Below, piece after piece: positions 20,375 through 33,089 of a DNA stretch of 38,173 bases. The stretch comes from Parastagonospora avenae f. sp. tritici 18332-5 (taxonomy: Eukaryota > Ascomycota > Dothideomycetes > Pleosporales > Phaeosphaeriaceae). The DNA is taken from the NCBI GenBank assembly GCA_022559985.1, contig JAFJTR010000147.1, positions 1-38,173 of the forward strand, in the 5' to 3' direction. The position numbers and the translations under genes were made by a program. The first letter of the stretch is position 1. The number at the start of each line of letters is the position of its first letter. The notes under the pieces were generated by a model, which was not told the origin of the DNA, ran no database searches, and saw only the letters and a program-made list of their open reading frames with translations.

Positions 20375-23300
20375 CTATGCATTTGTCGAGAACTTCGCTT
20401 TTAAGAGAAGCGCAGTATGCTCTCCAAGCGCAAGAAGACTAGAGGACCCCAAAATATCAAGAACAGTGATTTCACAACCTAATCGCTGCTTGAACCAGTT
20501 CCTCAGCTCAATAGATACAAGCGAGTCGACTCCCAGAGAGCTGAAAGGCTCGGTGATGTTAAGCGAGCTGGCATCTTTCATCAGAAAGCCAAACAAGGTT
20601 TTCCCGATTTGTGTCGCAATGTAGGTGACGGAGTCGTCCCTTTCCAAGATGGAGATGTCCACGGCCACCTCTGCGAGGAACTGTCGAACCTCGTCATTTC
20701 CTGATGACGTGTCATTGTCGCCTTGGTTCTCGGCATTGAAGTAGAGAGCCATCCGCGGATCGTTTCTCCAGACAGTGCGATTGTTCGGCGCTGAGAGCGG
20801 CTGTGTCGAGCGTAGCCCGATAGCGAGTTGACACTTCTCGCTTGCAGTTGGTGCACCCCGCTTGATCATCAAATGGAGCGAGTCCAGCAGATCTTGTTCA
20901 TATAGCACATGAGTCGAGGTGGTACGGAAGTGCTCCAGCACATGGACGTTACGGCTGACATATCCAATGTCTTCCATGATACCGATATCGACTGTCGAGG
21001 CTGCTAGACCCATGTTTCGCCGAAACTGGGCGAAAGAATCAAGGAACGAATTACCTGCAGCATAGTTCGCTTGACCCCATTGTCCGACAAGCCCACTCCA
21101 GCTGCTAAAGAGTAGGAAGAAATCCAAGTCCAGGCCAAGATTCAGGGAGGCGTTGTGAAGATTCCAAGTTCCTTGTACCTTCGGCTGAGTGACCGTTTGC
21201 CAGTCTTCGTATGTCATCGAGGGGAAAGCAGTATCCTGTCATGATACATCAGCAGGCTAAGACATTCTTGGCATGCGAATAGACTCACGTGAAGAACCAT
21301 TGAGGCTTGCAAAATTCCGGCAAGCGGTTTGGTTGCAGCAAGCATCGACTTCTCGACATCGGATTCGTTGAAGACGCTTCCTTGAACCATGATTGCTTTG
21401 CACCCTAGTGCTTGTAGTTCGGCGATGAAGCCACTGTAGGTTTCGGCGACTCCAGATGACCGAGAGAGAAAGACGACTGTTGAGTTTGTCAACAACCTGG
21501 AATAGCCATCGGTCATAGAACTACTTACGCTCAGTAGCTCCAGCCTCAGCCATCCATACCGCAATCGCTTGCCCAAGACCTCCTAATCCACCCACTAGGA
21601 GATATGAGGCGTTCTGCTTCAGGCTAAACACTTCCTTACCCGTACAAGTAGCAAGGCTTTTGCTTTGTGGTAGCGAAACGACAACTTTGCCAATGTGACT
21701 ACCTTTCTGCATGAACCGCATAGCATCCTCAATCTCGTTGCCCTGGAATTGAGTGATCGGGTGGACAGGCCCAATGTCGCCCCGGTCGAAGAAATCCATC
21801 ATCTTCTTGAGCAACCTGCCAATAAATTAGCGCGAGGCTCGAAATGATACATCGGTATTGTACTTGCCTGGACGCAATTTCCGGTCGTTCCCCACAAATT
21901 TGTGCAAAATCGACTCCAAAGTAAGATCGGTTACGCTCAAACAGATCGAGAGCCAGGCTGCCTTTCCCTACAAGGTCACGTTTACCGATTTCCACCATAC
22001 ATCCAAACTCGGCGACGCACTGCCAACTGGCATGCAGGAGTTCTCCTGATAGCTGTGCGTATATTAGCATGGGACCAAGCACAACTGGTGCGCGACTGGG
22101 TCGACGAACCGAGTTCAGGACGACATCAACGCCTCTACCTCCCGTAGCTTCCAGCACGTCTCTTTGGAAGGTCTGATCGCGTGATTGAAAGATGTGAGTC
22201 CGTGGAATGTGATAGTTGTTCATCAGCCACTGAACCTTTTCCTCACTTCCTACAGTACAATAGATCTGTTGAGGAGATTAGTGAGGCAACTCGGTGTTGA
22301 TAGATAATGACTCACTTCTGCACCTAGTGCGCGACTTCCCAAGCTGTCAGCACATTTTGTCTTGTAAGCTCAGGGGCAAATACATACCAGACTTGGATGG
22401 CCGCAATACCGACTCCTCCACACGCGCTATGGATAAGTATTGTCTGCAGCAGAGTCAGTAACGACGGGGCCAAGAAATCAATGGCTTTCCTCACCTGTCC
22501 ATGTTGGAGATTGGCTTTTTCGATGACAGAGTAAATGACGGTGCAATATACTGTGGCCATGGATGCTGCATCTGGGAAGGATAGGGAATCTGGTATCTTG
22601 ACACAGACCTTTTCGCTGGTCGTCAGAGACGTCGAAAATGCTCCGCTTGCAAATACAATGCATCGATCTCCAACAGCAAGATGCTTGACCTCTGGTCCTA
22701 CCTGCTCAACGACTCCCGCACTCTCACATCCCAGACCGTCTCCTTCGACAACGCTTCCTTCAATGATGCCCATCGAGATGAGTACATCTTTGAAGTTTAG
22801 TCCCACTGCATGATTTTGCACGCGAACGTAGTCATCTGTTACAGATAAGTCTTCTTGTCAGTCGTTGCGGGTACGATATGTTCAGTTGATCACGCACCTT
22901 GAGGCTCCGACGGCGTGTGTTGTTTCCAATGGAGCGATTTCAGGATGCCGCGTTTTCCTACATCTAGCTTCTGCGCAAGTCCTTCCATCTTTGGCGCAGC
23001 CAGTGCTTCATTTACCGATATCCAGTGGAAGCGCGGGATGAGTATCTCGTCGTTGACACAAGCCCACTCCATCTCTGGCTTCTTGGCAGACCCTTCAGCA
23101 TGAGCGCGCCTCTGGAATTCCGGTAGGACTTTTGCGATAGCTTTCCATGAAGAAACATCAAATTTATCCAGCTCCAAGGTAGCCAGTTCAAGATCAAGCT
23201 CCGTCCGCAATGTCCTCGCAAATCCAAGGAATATACCATAGCGTGGATTTAAGCAGTTGTTTTGTGCACTGCCGGTAATCCACAGGACGCCACTCCCTCG

Positions 23301-26300
23301 TTCTTTGCTTGCAAACACGAAGTCCTTGAACTGAGAATACTGAATTTCGTCAATTCCGTGCACGAATGGACCGTCGATATCAAGAAGTGCGACAATGTCT
23401 TGGCCTGCAGGACACTGCTCGCCCCATACACAGCAATCGATTTGGTACCCTTCCGAATGCAAATGTGAAGTTATTTCGCCCACATAATCTCGTTTGAGGT
23501 CTTTGGCAAGGATGGTGACCCTTTTTGCAGCCGGTTTTATTGTCGGCCTGGTCACCATACTCGCATTGAATTGCTCATCGTGATGAAAGGATTGAACACC
23601 ATCGAACCCTGCAGAACGCAGGTACGGCTCCCATTGTGCAGGAGATAGATACGGTTCCTATTGGTAAAGGGTCAGATCAAAACAAATTTCCAGTAATCCC
23701 AGCAACAGGCGGACGAATGTTGGGTGGTGGTTGCCAAAACGAAGCAATGTACTTACTTCAGCCCGACCATCACTTTCGCCAAGCCACCATCCGGGCAACA
23801 CTCCCATGACATAATTGATCCACTTTGTCGGCGGTGACAGCTCTTGGAGGAAAAGCCGCCCTTCTGCAGTGAGGAGCTTCCGGCAGATCTTCAGAGTTTG
23901 GACAAGGTCAGGTGTCGCGTGCAGGACCTAGACAGCAATTAGCCGATTCCCAGTGAAAACTAAAATCTGTGGAGACTGGCTTACGTTTGAAGCCACAATG
24001 ATGTCAAAACTTCCCTCAGCAAAGCCTTGGTCAAGTGGGTCTTTCGAAATGTCCAGCACTCGATATTCCATGGCCTCATAATCCTGGAATCTCTCTTTGG
24101 CGCTCCTGAAGAATCCTGGTGATACATCTGTGAACGTGTATGACAAATAGTTGCGGTCGTTGTAAGGCTTTACACTGGACAGTGCTGGCAGGACTTCGGC
24201 AGTAGTGCCACCCGTTCCTGCACCAACTTCAAGAATCCTGAGGTCGGGCTTTTGATGCGCGACTAAGGTGAAAAACTCATCAAAGTTGGACAACCGCCCG
24301 AAGTCATAAACTCGGGCTAGAAGGTCGTCTTCAAGCAGCACTTGCAGTGCCTCGGTAGTACCGGCGGCGATGCCTTCGATCGCATGGAAGATCCTGTATA
24401 CGGCTGTCGAAATCGGCCAAGCATCGGTCTGCAGGAGTTCTACCTGTGCACTCTCGATCATTGATCGACGATCAGCCGATGACATCCCTGCGATACTGCT
24501 ATCATCCTTGAGTGAATTGTAGTCGCCCTTCAATGCAGCCTGGTGCATCTTGTCGAGCCAAGAACGGAACTTGAGCAGAAAGTCATCGTTGATATCCCTT
24601 TCGGCCAAGAGAAGGCTTGACTCGATCATGCAAGCCAATGCCATTCTCTCGACCATAAGGCTAAGGCCGCCAGAGTTTTTGGTGACGTGTATCAAGGTCG
24701 AGGGATCAAGGCAATTGATGTCTGGCTTCCATACCAACTCGACGGCAGCGTGTGGATCACTGCCGCGGACATCGCTGGCATCTGTCAATGGCGACAATCT
24801 CAGATTTTTCAACCTGAAAACTGTGCCAATATCCGGCGCGACCCCAACAGCGTCTCCGAAGAACGCACCTCTTGGAGTCACTTCGGCATCTGCCGCAATT
24901 AAGATTTCCGTCGATGTGGGCCGGATGTAAAGTTCTTCAATGTAGGTCGGGATCGACAATTTTGTGAACAAACGAGACAAGCCTTTGAAGGCTGCAACGC
25001 TGAAGAGCTGAAAGGCGAAGTCGATGGTGCAAGGATGCATGGTGTAAAAGCTTTCAGAGTCCTCGGAAGTGTTGTCGATGTAGGCTACTGCCATTCGCTG
25101 CGAGATTCCGGCGGTGATGTCTCTCAGGCCCTGAAAGCGAGGGCCATAGTTCAAACCAAACCTCTTCATGACCGAGTACCATTTTTGCGACCCGACCATG
25201 CGCTTCTCTGGAATTATTTTGGGTGAATCAGTCTCATAGTTACATCCACCACGTGCCTGACCGACAGCATGTTTGATCCAGCGACCGGTACTCTTGCTGT
25301 AAGAAGAAATGTCGAAGTCGTACCAAGTAGAGTCCAGGGTAGTGGTCAAGCGTATTTTCTTGAAGTGAGTAATGAGTTCGGTAGTAGCGCCTTCGAGCAA
25401 AACTAAAGCATTGCTGATAGTGACTTCACGGACGGTGAAATCGACTTCGCCAGTCAACTGGCGGATGGCTTCGCCCGCCATGGCCACGTACCCCGCTCCA
25501 GGGAAGACGATGTCATGCGAGATGTCGTGATCGCGTATCCATGGTACATCGTCAAGTCTTAGCAAACAACGCCAGGTCGGGTCGTATTCGGAGACTTCCA
25601 TGACGCGCGAGCCGAGTATGTCGTGCTTGGGAAAATCCCGCTGCCTCCAGCCTTGGGACAAGCGACTTTCGTTCCAAAAAGGTCCTTGCCTATGCCATGC
25701 ATACTTTGGCAGATTTGTCAACACATTGCCCTTTGGCACGACATGCTCAAACTTGACAGGAACGCCACGCTGGAAGAGGCTACCAATACTGCTCAACATG
25801 GAAGCATGCGCATTAGATCCTCGACTAAGTGTGCCAACATAATCTGCCTTGGCAGAACTCGTGGCCTTGATCGTCTGGCGTATGGGACCATTTAGGGCTA
25901 CGTGCGGACCAACCTCCAAGAGCACAGCGTCTGGGAAGTCGTTCAGCAGGCAAGACAGCGCTGAGTGGAACAGAACAGGGGATAATAGGTTGCAGACCCA
26001 GTACTGAGCGTCGAGGGTAGATCCGTTCAGCTTTCCGCCTGTGACAGATGAATAGAAGGGGATGTCTGTGCGATTGGCCTTGATTGACGACAACAGCTCG
26101 GCATATTTGGACGAGACCGGCTTCATATGGTGAGAGTGGTATGCGCAATCGACTCGTAGCTGTCGTACTAAGGCTTCCGGGTATTCTTTACGAATGCTCG
26201 CCATGACATTGCGTAAGTTGTCCGAATCACCACTCAGCGTAATAGATGATGGACTGTTTTCACATCCTATGATGACTCCCTCTATCAAATGTGGCTTGAC

Positions 26301-28707
26301 ATGGCCGCACGAAAGACCCACTGCAGCCATACCGCCGTCGGTCTTGACTTCCTTGGAAACAAGGCCTCGATAGTAGGCGACTTTGATTGCGTCGGCAGCC
26401 GTAAGCACGCCGCTAGCATACTGGCACTCCGTGTCAGCGTAAGCACATACAATACAAGATTTCACTTACAGCTGCCCCAATCTCACCACTAGAGTGTCCC
26501 ACCACAGCAGTCGGCTTCACACCCCAGGATATGAGGACATCGACGAGGGCGACTTGTACAGCGGTACAGCAAGGTTGAGAATACTCTGATAAAGCCAAAT
26601 TCGTGCTCTGCGCTTCCAAGAGAAGTTCCTCATACAGGGACCAATTTGGCGGGTTACTGCAGGCCGCCAAAACTTCGTCCATGGAGTGTATGCTAGCTCT
26701 GAAGATAGCATTGTTGTGCAGTAAGTCTGCTCCCATCTTTGCATATTGCGCCCCTTGACCAGTGAAAACGAACGTGGCTGAGCGGTTATTACTGGAGGAT
26801 TCCAGTGGATTCACATGGAAGGGGGTGCCCGGGCCAGTTTCATTTGATACGACGCAGAAAGTGCGATGCTCCAGGGGTTGACGTCTGACCGTGAGCGTGT
26901 AGCTGAGGTCCACAAGGCTGTCTGGGTGCTGCTGATAGTATGACTCGTGTGATTTGACTGTGTTCTCCAAGGCCTCTGCGCTTGCTGCAGAAAACGTGAG
27001 AAGGTAATGAGACTGCGCAGACTGATTGGATGGGCTTGGCCGAGCCAGTCCATGTTCAGTAGGAGATTCGAGCAATACATGAGCATTTGAGCCTGATATA
27101 CCGAAAGAATTCACGCCAATTCGCTCCGCCTTACCGCTGGGCCACTGCAAGATGTCTGTTGGTACAGAAATATTGTATGTGTCAAAAGGGATCTTCTTGT
27201 TGGGATTCCGGAAGTTGATGTTTGGAAGGATGAGCCTTCTTTCGAGTGACAGCATGGCCTTGATAACGCTTGTAATTCCCGAGGCCCCTTCTGAATGACC
27301 GAGGTTTGGCTTGACAGAGCCAATGTAAACGCCGTAGTCGCCAAACACCCGTGCCACCGCTGAGGCTTCTAGCGGATCACCCACTTCGGTACCTGTTCCG
27401 TGGCATTCGATCATAGCGGTGTGTCTGACACTGAGATTTGCCAGCTCATGGCTGCGCCTCATGAGTTCTTCGTGGCTCTCGGAATTTGGTAGCGCCAAAC
27501 CCGCTGTCCGACCGTCCGAGTTTGTGCAGGATGAGCGAATGACTGCTCGGATGGGATCGTTATCTCTGATCGCAGCAGACAAGCTCTTAACCTGGACTGC
27601 CACGACTCCTTCGCCTCGAACATACCCCTTGGCTGTACTGTCAAATGTGTTGCATACTCCATCTGCAGAAAGAACTCCCTGCGTGTATCAGTTGAACGTC
27701 GCGGCATCCTCTAAAGCATAATTGCGAGAGAGATTGAGCGTTTAGGACTACTTACTTGCTCGGTCATTGCGATCGTCATGTGTGGATTCATGATCAGATT
27801 AGTACCACCGGCGATGGCGGTCTCGCACTCGCCTCTGTGGATTGCTAAACATGCGTTGTGGAGGGCAGTCAAGGAGGAGGAACATGCAGTTCGAGTCACG
27901 ACCCTACGCAGTTTCAGCAAAACATCTATCTAAGTGGATCATATGCCCCGAAATTGTAACACTTACGAGGGTCCCTTGAAGCCAAACTCGTAAGAAACTC
28001 TGTTGGCAACCACAAAGTCTCCGTATCCAGTAATGCGGTACATCCCAGACTGATTGGTGTCCTTTGCCTGCATATCGGCCCAATCCTAATATAACGGTCA
28101 GCAGTTGCAGGCAGGAAGTAGGATGGGCAATACACTACTTCTCCATAGATTCCGAAGAAAACACCAACGTCCTTCCCCTTCCAGTCCGTGGTACCGGAGC
28201 TTTGCAAGCACTCATATACCACCTCCAGAGCCAGGCGCTGTTGAGGATCCATGACTTCTATTTCCTTTCGTGTCATTGACCAGAAAGAGGTATCGACGTC
28301 CGCAAGGTTGACGTGTTCGAGGAAATGTCTGGAGGACCTGTGAGCGAAATGGTTTCAATCGAGCTGTTTCCAGCATACCCAAACTCAGTGCAGACATGAC
28401 CGGCTTTTCCTGGGCCGTAAAAAGCATCAACGTTATACCGATCTGGTGGAACCCGGCACCGGCCATCTTGCTTATTACTCAACAGCCGCCAGAGTGCTTC
28501 GTCGGTATCAGTAGCACCAGGTAGTCGCATCCCACAGCCGATAATGGCAACTGATTCATACGATGGTTGATCGATTTCCTTGCTCGCGGGCAGCCTGCTG
28601 TCGTTGGACGCATTATGGATTATGCCATTATTGACACCATTAATGCCACAATTGATGTCGACCGCACCACCATCTATGTGGTTTCCATTGGGAATCGTCG
28701 TGACCAT
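20375..28707 (-). CDS. Highly reducing type I polyketide synthase (KS-AT-DH-CMeT-ER-KR-ACP)
   Basis: Hand model with 16 exons: 28707-28379, 28328-28139, 28085-27967, 27903-27756, 27678-26470, 26420-23985, 23927-23757, 23657-22898, 22835-22495, 22443-22388, 22343-22316, 22265-22110, 22052-21868, 21815-21529, 21476-21289, 21235-20375; total 7464 nt, 2487 aa. KS: Cys220 (TACSSSL), His355 (ECHGTG), His390 (NLGHSEG). AT: Ser658 (GHSSGE). DH: His963, Asp1132 (HPCTIDFAFQ). C-MeT: SAM site LEVGAGTGGTT near 1395-1405. ER: from about 1788, HSACGGVGIAAIQ. KR: LVGGLGGLG and Tyr2259 (QANYAAGN). ACP: Ser2439 (GVDSLVSIE). There is no thioesterase, reductase or NRPS tail. All domains appear able to work, so a reduced, alpha-methylated chain is expected. 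The ATG at 28707 is the first in frame (upstream only TTG) and has A at -3. The intron at 21867-21816 uses a GC donor. Confidence 0.95.
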
Positions 28708-29117
28708 GATCAATGATGAATGCAGACCGTAACCAGTCTTCTCCAGCGTTTGGATGAGGTGGGGGAGAGGCAAATTACTGAGAGACCTCTAAGGTGGGTA
28801 TTAAGACAGCAAGGGAGATCCGACAGATCTAAAATATGTAACGCCTATCAGGATAGAGCAAACGATGGGTGCAGTCTCCAGTATCTTGGTTTGACGCAGT
28901 GCATGCAAGTCATTCTTGACGCCGATCATGGACCATGCCCATGGAAAAATCCTCGCGTATCGACACGGCCAATCTTTCGGGTAATTCTAGTCGGGGCCCG
29001 GCGAAGCTCTATCACGAATTGCACCATTTGCATTCCCTGATCTTGTTTCAGCATGACAAGGATCGACAACTGATCAGCCATAGACGCTCGTTCCGTAATC
29101 GCAATCAGTCGAACTTG
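28708..29117. promoter_or_regulatory. PKS upstream region
   Basis: This is the presumed promoter and leader of the PKS (reading leftward from about 28800-29100). I find no clear TATA box or repeated palindrome that I would name. Short frames here have no family features. Confidence 0.35.
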
Positions 29118-29237
29118 TTACCCCGGTTTCTTCAACCACTCTAGTAATGCCGTACCCATTATGGTCGGCGTGTCTGAAGGTATAGGCACAGTGACCGCTT
29201 GTCCTGAGCGCAACTTGGCCGCATTGGTGCACAGCTC
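29118..29237 (-). pseudogene. Short unassigned coding-like fragment
   Basis: A minus-strand stretch reads ELCTNAAKLRSGQAVTVPIP then SDTPTIMGTALLEWLKKPG to a stop at 29118-29120, with a stop (TAA) directly upstream. It resembles the C-terminal end of an enzyme, perhaps an oxidoreductase of the Gfo/Idh type, but this is a weak impression. It could be a fragment of a lost cluster gene. Confidence 0.2.
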
Positions 29238-30573
29238 TTATCCATAAACGGCTGGTGACAAGGATATGTTCCAGGCTCGATCCTAATGGGAAAAAAATGT
29301 TATAGACAAGAACCTTCCTCTTGCGGCTTGACCCAGGATCCGCGCTAACAATCTTCTCATGAATTATCAAGTATAGCCTGCGCGGCGTGCCTGGTTGGCA
29401 TGAGCTTCGACGTATGTCGCAGGCACCGTCTGGGCTGCACTTAAGCAGATGTAAGGCCGAGAGACGGCATGTTAAATGTTTGCACTGCTGTTGCGTTGTC
29501 TTCTGGCGAGCGCCACCACTTTTTCGAAGATGCAGACGCGGTCGGCGGTGACAAATTGCACAGCAGCAAGTAACTAACAAGGCGTCTAGCTCAATCGTCA
29601 GATGTTGGCTGAAGGCAGCAGGATGACGTTGGCGGAGCGTGCATGTCCTCGCCAGTAGAGCTATCCAGTAGGTATGTGAGATTGGACGGCATCGCCGGGG
29701 GGCAGGGTGGCGACAAGCTGAGTAGCAAACTGCGCCACACCGTTAGAGAATGCACGCACAACGACCCTTCCACTGGCGATTCTGATGTGCAAATGTTTGC
29801 AATGGAGCATATGGAGCGACGGCTTTAGCCGTGCTTGCTGCGCTCCATTCGTGGTCAGCCATATCTGCTACGGTCGAATTAAGCACCGGCACAACGTGGG
29901 GGCAGGCAAGCGAACCTGATTGTCGGTAACGTATTTCGCAACGTGCTTGGGTCGAGCACCTAGCGAAGTGCTGAGAAAAACGAGAGCGGGTGGTGTTGGG
30001 CGTCTTGATGGTGATGGGGCCGTCAGGGATAAGCCAAGCTCGCAAAGTACCTGGGCAGACCTCGAGATGGCGGGCGCTAACTTGCTGAAGTGCATAGCTG
30101 CAGAAAGTCGGGTCCGCTCCACAGTGCACACTAACGCCCCACTTGCTTACCACACCGTCATTCTTTTCATCAGGACACTTGGAAGCCAAATGGAGAATGT
30201 CATGTTGCCAAAGAAACTACTCGCCAATTTTCGGTTAACTCAGTGCGAGTTACAATAATTGCGCTAACTGGGTGTTGCTTTGTGCCCGTCGAAGTCGGCA
30301 GAACTTCGATCCTCCGACGCTAATACCGGTGAACGTGAAGGAATACCCGCACGTGACCTGCACCAACGTTGACCAGCAGCATCACTGGGCTGCAATGACA
30401 AGATCATCTTGCTGTGAAGGTTACAAACGTAGCAGATAGCATGAGGCGCAAACTTTGCCATTGCCTGAGCTCAGAAGATATTCTGCTTGAACGGATCACT
30501 AAACAATTGCTGCTTCGCAGCCACCTTCTCCAGAGAACGTTTACCATCTGACAACGGCTTACATATGGCATGC
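29238..30573. other. 1.3-kb gap between PKS and P450, no gene recognised
   Basis: Minus-strand frames at 29580-29074 and 30189-29743 are open for 148-168 codons, but overlap other open frames and show no domain, signal peptide or splice-supported structure that I recognise. The gap is long for a cluster this compact and may contain a decayed gene. Confidence 0.4.
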
Positions 30574-32680
30574 TCACCATATCTTAGATCTCGGGATAAA
30601 TTTGCACATTATCGGCTTGTCAAACTTGGTGTTAAGCTCGATCTTAATGCGCATGCGCTCGTCATCCGGAGCAGCGCCTGCATATCCGCACCACTGGATT
30701 TGCTCAAACTCCTGCACAATTCGCGCCACCGTGTACTCCATATTCAGGTGACCGAACACGCGACCCAAACATATGCGTGGACCAATATTGAAGGGCAGGT
30801 ATTGGGAAGACGTCGGGGTCCAGCTTTCCCATCTGCGCGGATTCCACGTATCGACGTCGGCAAAGCCCATGACAGTCTCGCGTCGCTGCGAGCTCATTAC
30901 TGAATACGCTGTCAGGTTTGTTAGTGCCAGTATCTTCGCTTCCTCGTCGTGATTCGCATCCTTGAATGTACTCACCCACTTGCTCGCCCTTGAGCACTCC
31001 GATCGGCTGTTGACCATCAGGTCCGCCGCCAGTGGGCAGACATGTGTCTGCTTTGACCTCGCGAATGTTGAATCCCACTGTAGGTGTCAGTCGCGCGGAT
31101 CTCGCGATAAAATGCAAAACTAGGATGTTGACTAAGCATACATGGATGATAAAGCCGCAACGTCTCCTTGACAGCGTTTTTCAGAGTTGGCAAGTTCTTC
31201 AGCGTCTCCACGCTTGGATGCTTGTCGAACCCGATCCTATCGTGATCAGCGTATGGAGCTAGCTACATGTCAATCTGTACTCACGTATCATGAATCTCAC
31301 GCTCAATCTTTTCAAAGATGTCTCGATGGCGAGAGAGCTCGTAGATGAGCCACGAAATTGTGATAGCTACTGGGTCCTGCGTCAGGGTCAGCTGTATAAA
31401 CCCTTCCTGATACTGAGTCTAAAGGCTCCGCACCTTGCTTGCAAGCAGGACGGCGATGAGTTGGTCTTTGATGTACTATGTGACAAGAACGTCAGCTTCA
31501 GCGCTGGGCCCTTCATATGCGATGCAATAGCACACCTTTCGGTCAGGCTGCTTGACAGCCAGTGTCTCCATTAAATTCATTTTTTGTTTCTTCTTGAGCA
31601 GTTCGTCTTTCGGCAGAGCTAAAGCGCGGTCGACACAGGTGTTCATGTGGGCATTCAGCTCCTTGTATGCTTTGCGGGCGAAAAGCCAGTCGGGAAACAA
31701 CCCGGCTAACGGGCTAGAATCGTCAGCGTCCTTCTTAATGCCAATGCGATGCTAAAAGAATGTACCCAATGATGGTCCTTATTGACGCAAGCCGGAGCAT
31801 GGCATCCATCGCATCGCGAAACGGCTGCTCCTTCTCTACCAATGAATCTGTAGATTCGCCATAGAATATATCGGTCACAATGTCGAGCTGGTGCCGATCG
31901 ATAACATCGTAGACCTCAAGCGGTTTCTCGGTACGAAAGTGTTCAAACAATCGCTGCGTGTGTCTTTCCGTGATAGCCAAATCATCGGGTCGAGTCTTTG
32001 CCAGCTACTGCGAGATTAGCGAGAATACCGTCCAGCGATAACATGGACGGTGTCTTTACATGAGGGCGCAATTCGTCTTTGTTTTTGACCCACAATGGAC
32101 CGTCAGCTACATGTTGGTCAGTCGTTTTCAGCATCTTGCAATGGGCCTGGTAGTTGAGAACTAACTGGAGAAGACGGAATCTCCGAGGATGTTTTCCCAG
32201 ATCTTGTGCGTCCTCTCTCCTTTTCCAAAGTTTGAAAACTGCAAACATAGTCAGAGATTTTCGCGTCGGCATGCCAGACTGTCTACCTGTGTAAATTGGA
32301 TTGCTTTGATGTTTTCGATGTTGTCGGTCAGGAGCAGCCTCCCTCCAGGGATATTGAGTTCGACAGTTCTTCCAGTGTTGTCCAGCAATTCGCGTGTAAA
32401 CTCAAAGAACGTATTTTGGCGCATGTGGCGGACAAGCTTGAACAGGATATCCGCGCCTTTCTCAGTAGTTAGTGTCGAATCTAAAGGCAGCGTGCTGAAA
32501 GCATTTTGCGTACTTACCAAATGGCAACTTTGAAGGATAGGCAGGTGCCCTACCGCCGAGGGCATGGAGCCGTTGCGCCTGTTGAAGACGTCGAAACAAT
32601 TGCGCGATTATAATTATCGTAACAGCCAACCCTAATGAGGACATCAGACTATTGTGATTTACGCTTTCGAAGAGAGGCAT
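30574..32680 (-). CDS. Membrane-anchored cytochrome P450 monooxygenase
   Basis: Hand model with 11 exons: 32680-32518, 32456-32287, 32238-32166, 32106-32060, 32004-31766, 31713-31536, 31475-31434, 31376-31285, 31236-31142, 31077-30976, 30908-30574; 1536 nt, 511 aa. The start MPLFESVNHNSLMSS leads into a single membrane anchor (LGLAVTIIIIAQLF, about 15-30), which places it in the ER. Further signatures: FSNFGKGERTHKIWENILGD, the ExxR motif Glu359-Arg362 (KETLR), RRWES (PERW region) and the heme loop FNIGPRICLG with Cys447 as ligand. The pattern is CYP52-like. The I-helix reads LLASKDPVAITIS, with Pro306 where the usual Thr of the acid-alcohol pair would be. It probably oxidises the PKS product. 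The MFS gene is divergent, 409 bp away. Confidence 0.93.
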
Positions 32681-33089
32681 GTTGATCAAGTTATCAGGGC
32701 TGTGTGAGTTTGGTGCGAATGAAAATAATCGGTATTCTGCGAGGGGCCTTTTGCAATACGGGGGGTTGTAGACACGAGCCAGTGTCTGTAGCATGGGTTT
32801 GCGATTGCGTGTCGCTGAAGTCGGAAGCACTGCAACTCGCGCCAAGGGACCCGACTAATTTACAGGGAATCAAGACCGCAAATTGTCCGAAATGCCCACG
32901 ACTGGCTAAACATCATAGTGGATGCACGAGTAATACGTACTCGTTTCCTGCTGGTTCGGTGACATTTATTTCCGTGTTTTTGCAAAAGCGGTTCCCAATA
33001 GTCACCGTGCAAAGTACACATTCTTCTTTCAAACATCATTATTCGAATCTCACCTTGAATACAGTTACCAAGCTTGATTGCATTTCGAC
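32681..33089. promoter_or_regulatory. Divergent promoter region of P450 and MFS transporter
   Basis: These 409 bases separate the start codons of the divergent P450 and MFS genes, so co-regulation is likely. A perfect inverted repeat, ACGAGTAATACGTACTCGT (7-bp arms, 5-base centre), lies at 32926-32944. A looser pair GTCGG…CCGAC lies near 32819-32854. Either could bind a regulator. No TATA box is obvious. Confidence 0.5.

Noticed and set aside
28708..28773. Upstream extension of the PKS
   Set aside because: The codon at 28773 is TTG; ATG 28707 has a better context and fits usual PKS N-termini.
29074..29580. Minus-strand 168-codon frame between PKS and P450
   Set aside because: No domain, composition unlike protein, and it overlaps another frame with a more protein-like segment at 29118-29237.
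32160..32290. Suspected frameshift in the P450 after FGKGE
   Set aside because: Rereading the bases shows GGAGAGAGGACG, which keeps GKGERTHKIW in frame. No break exists.
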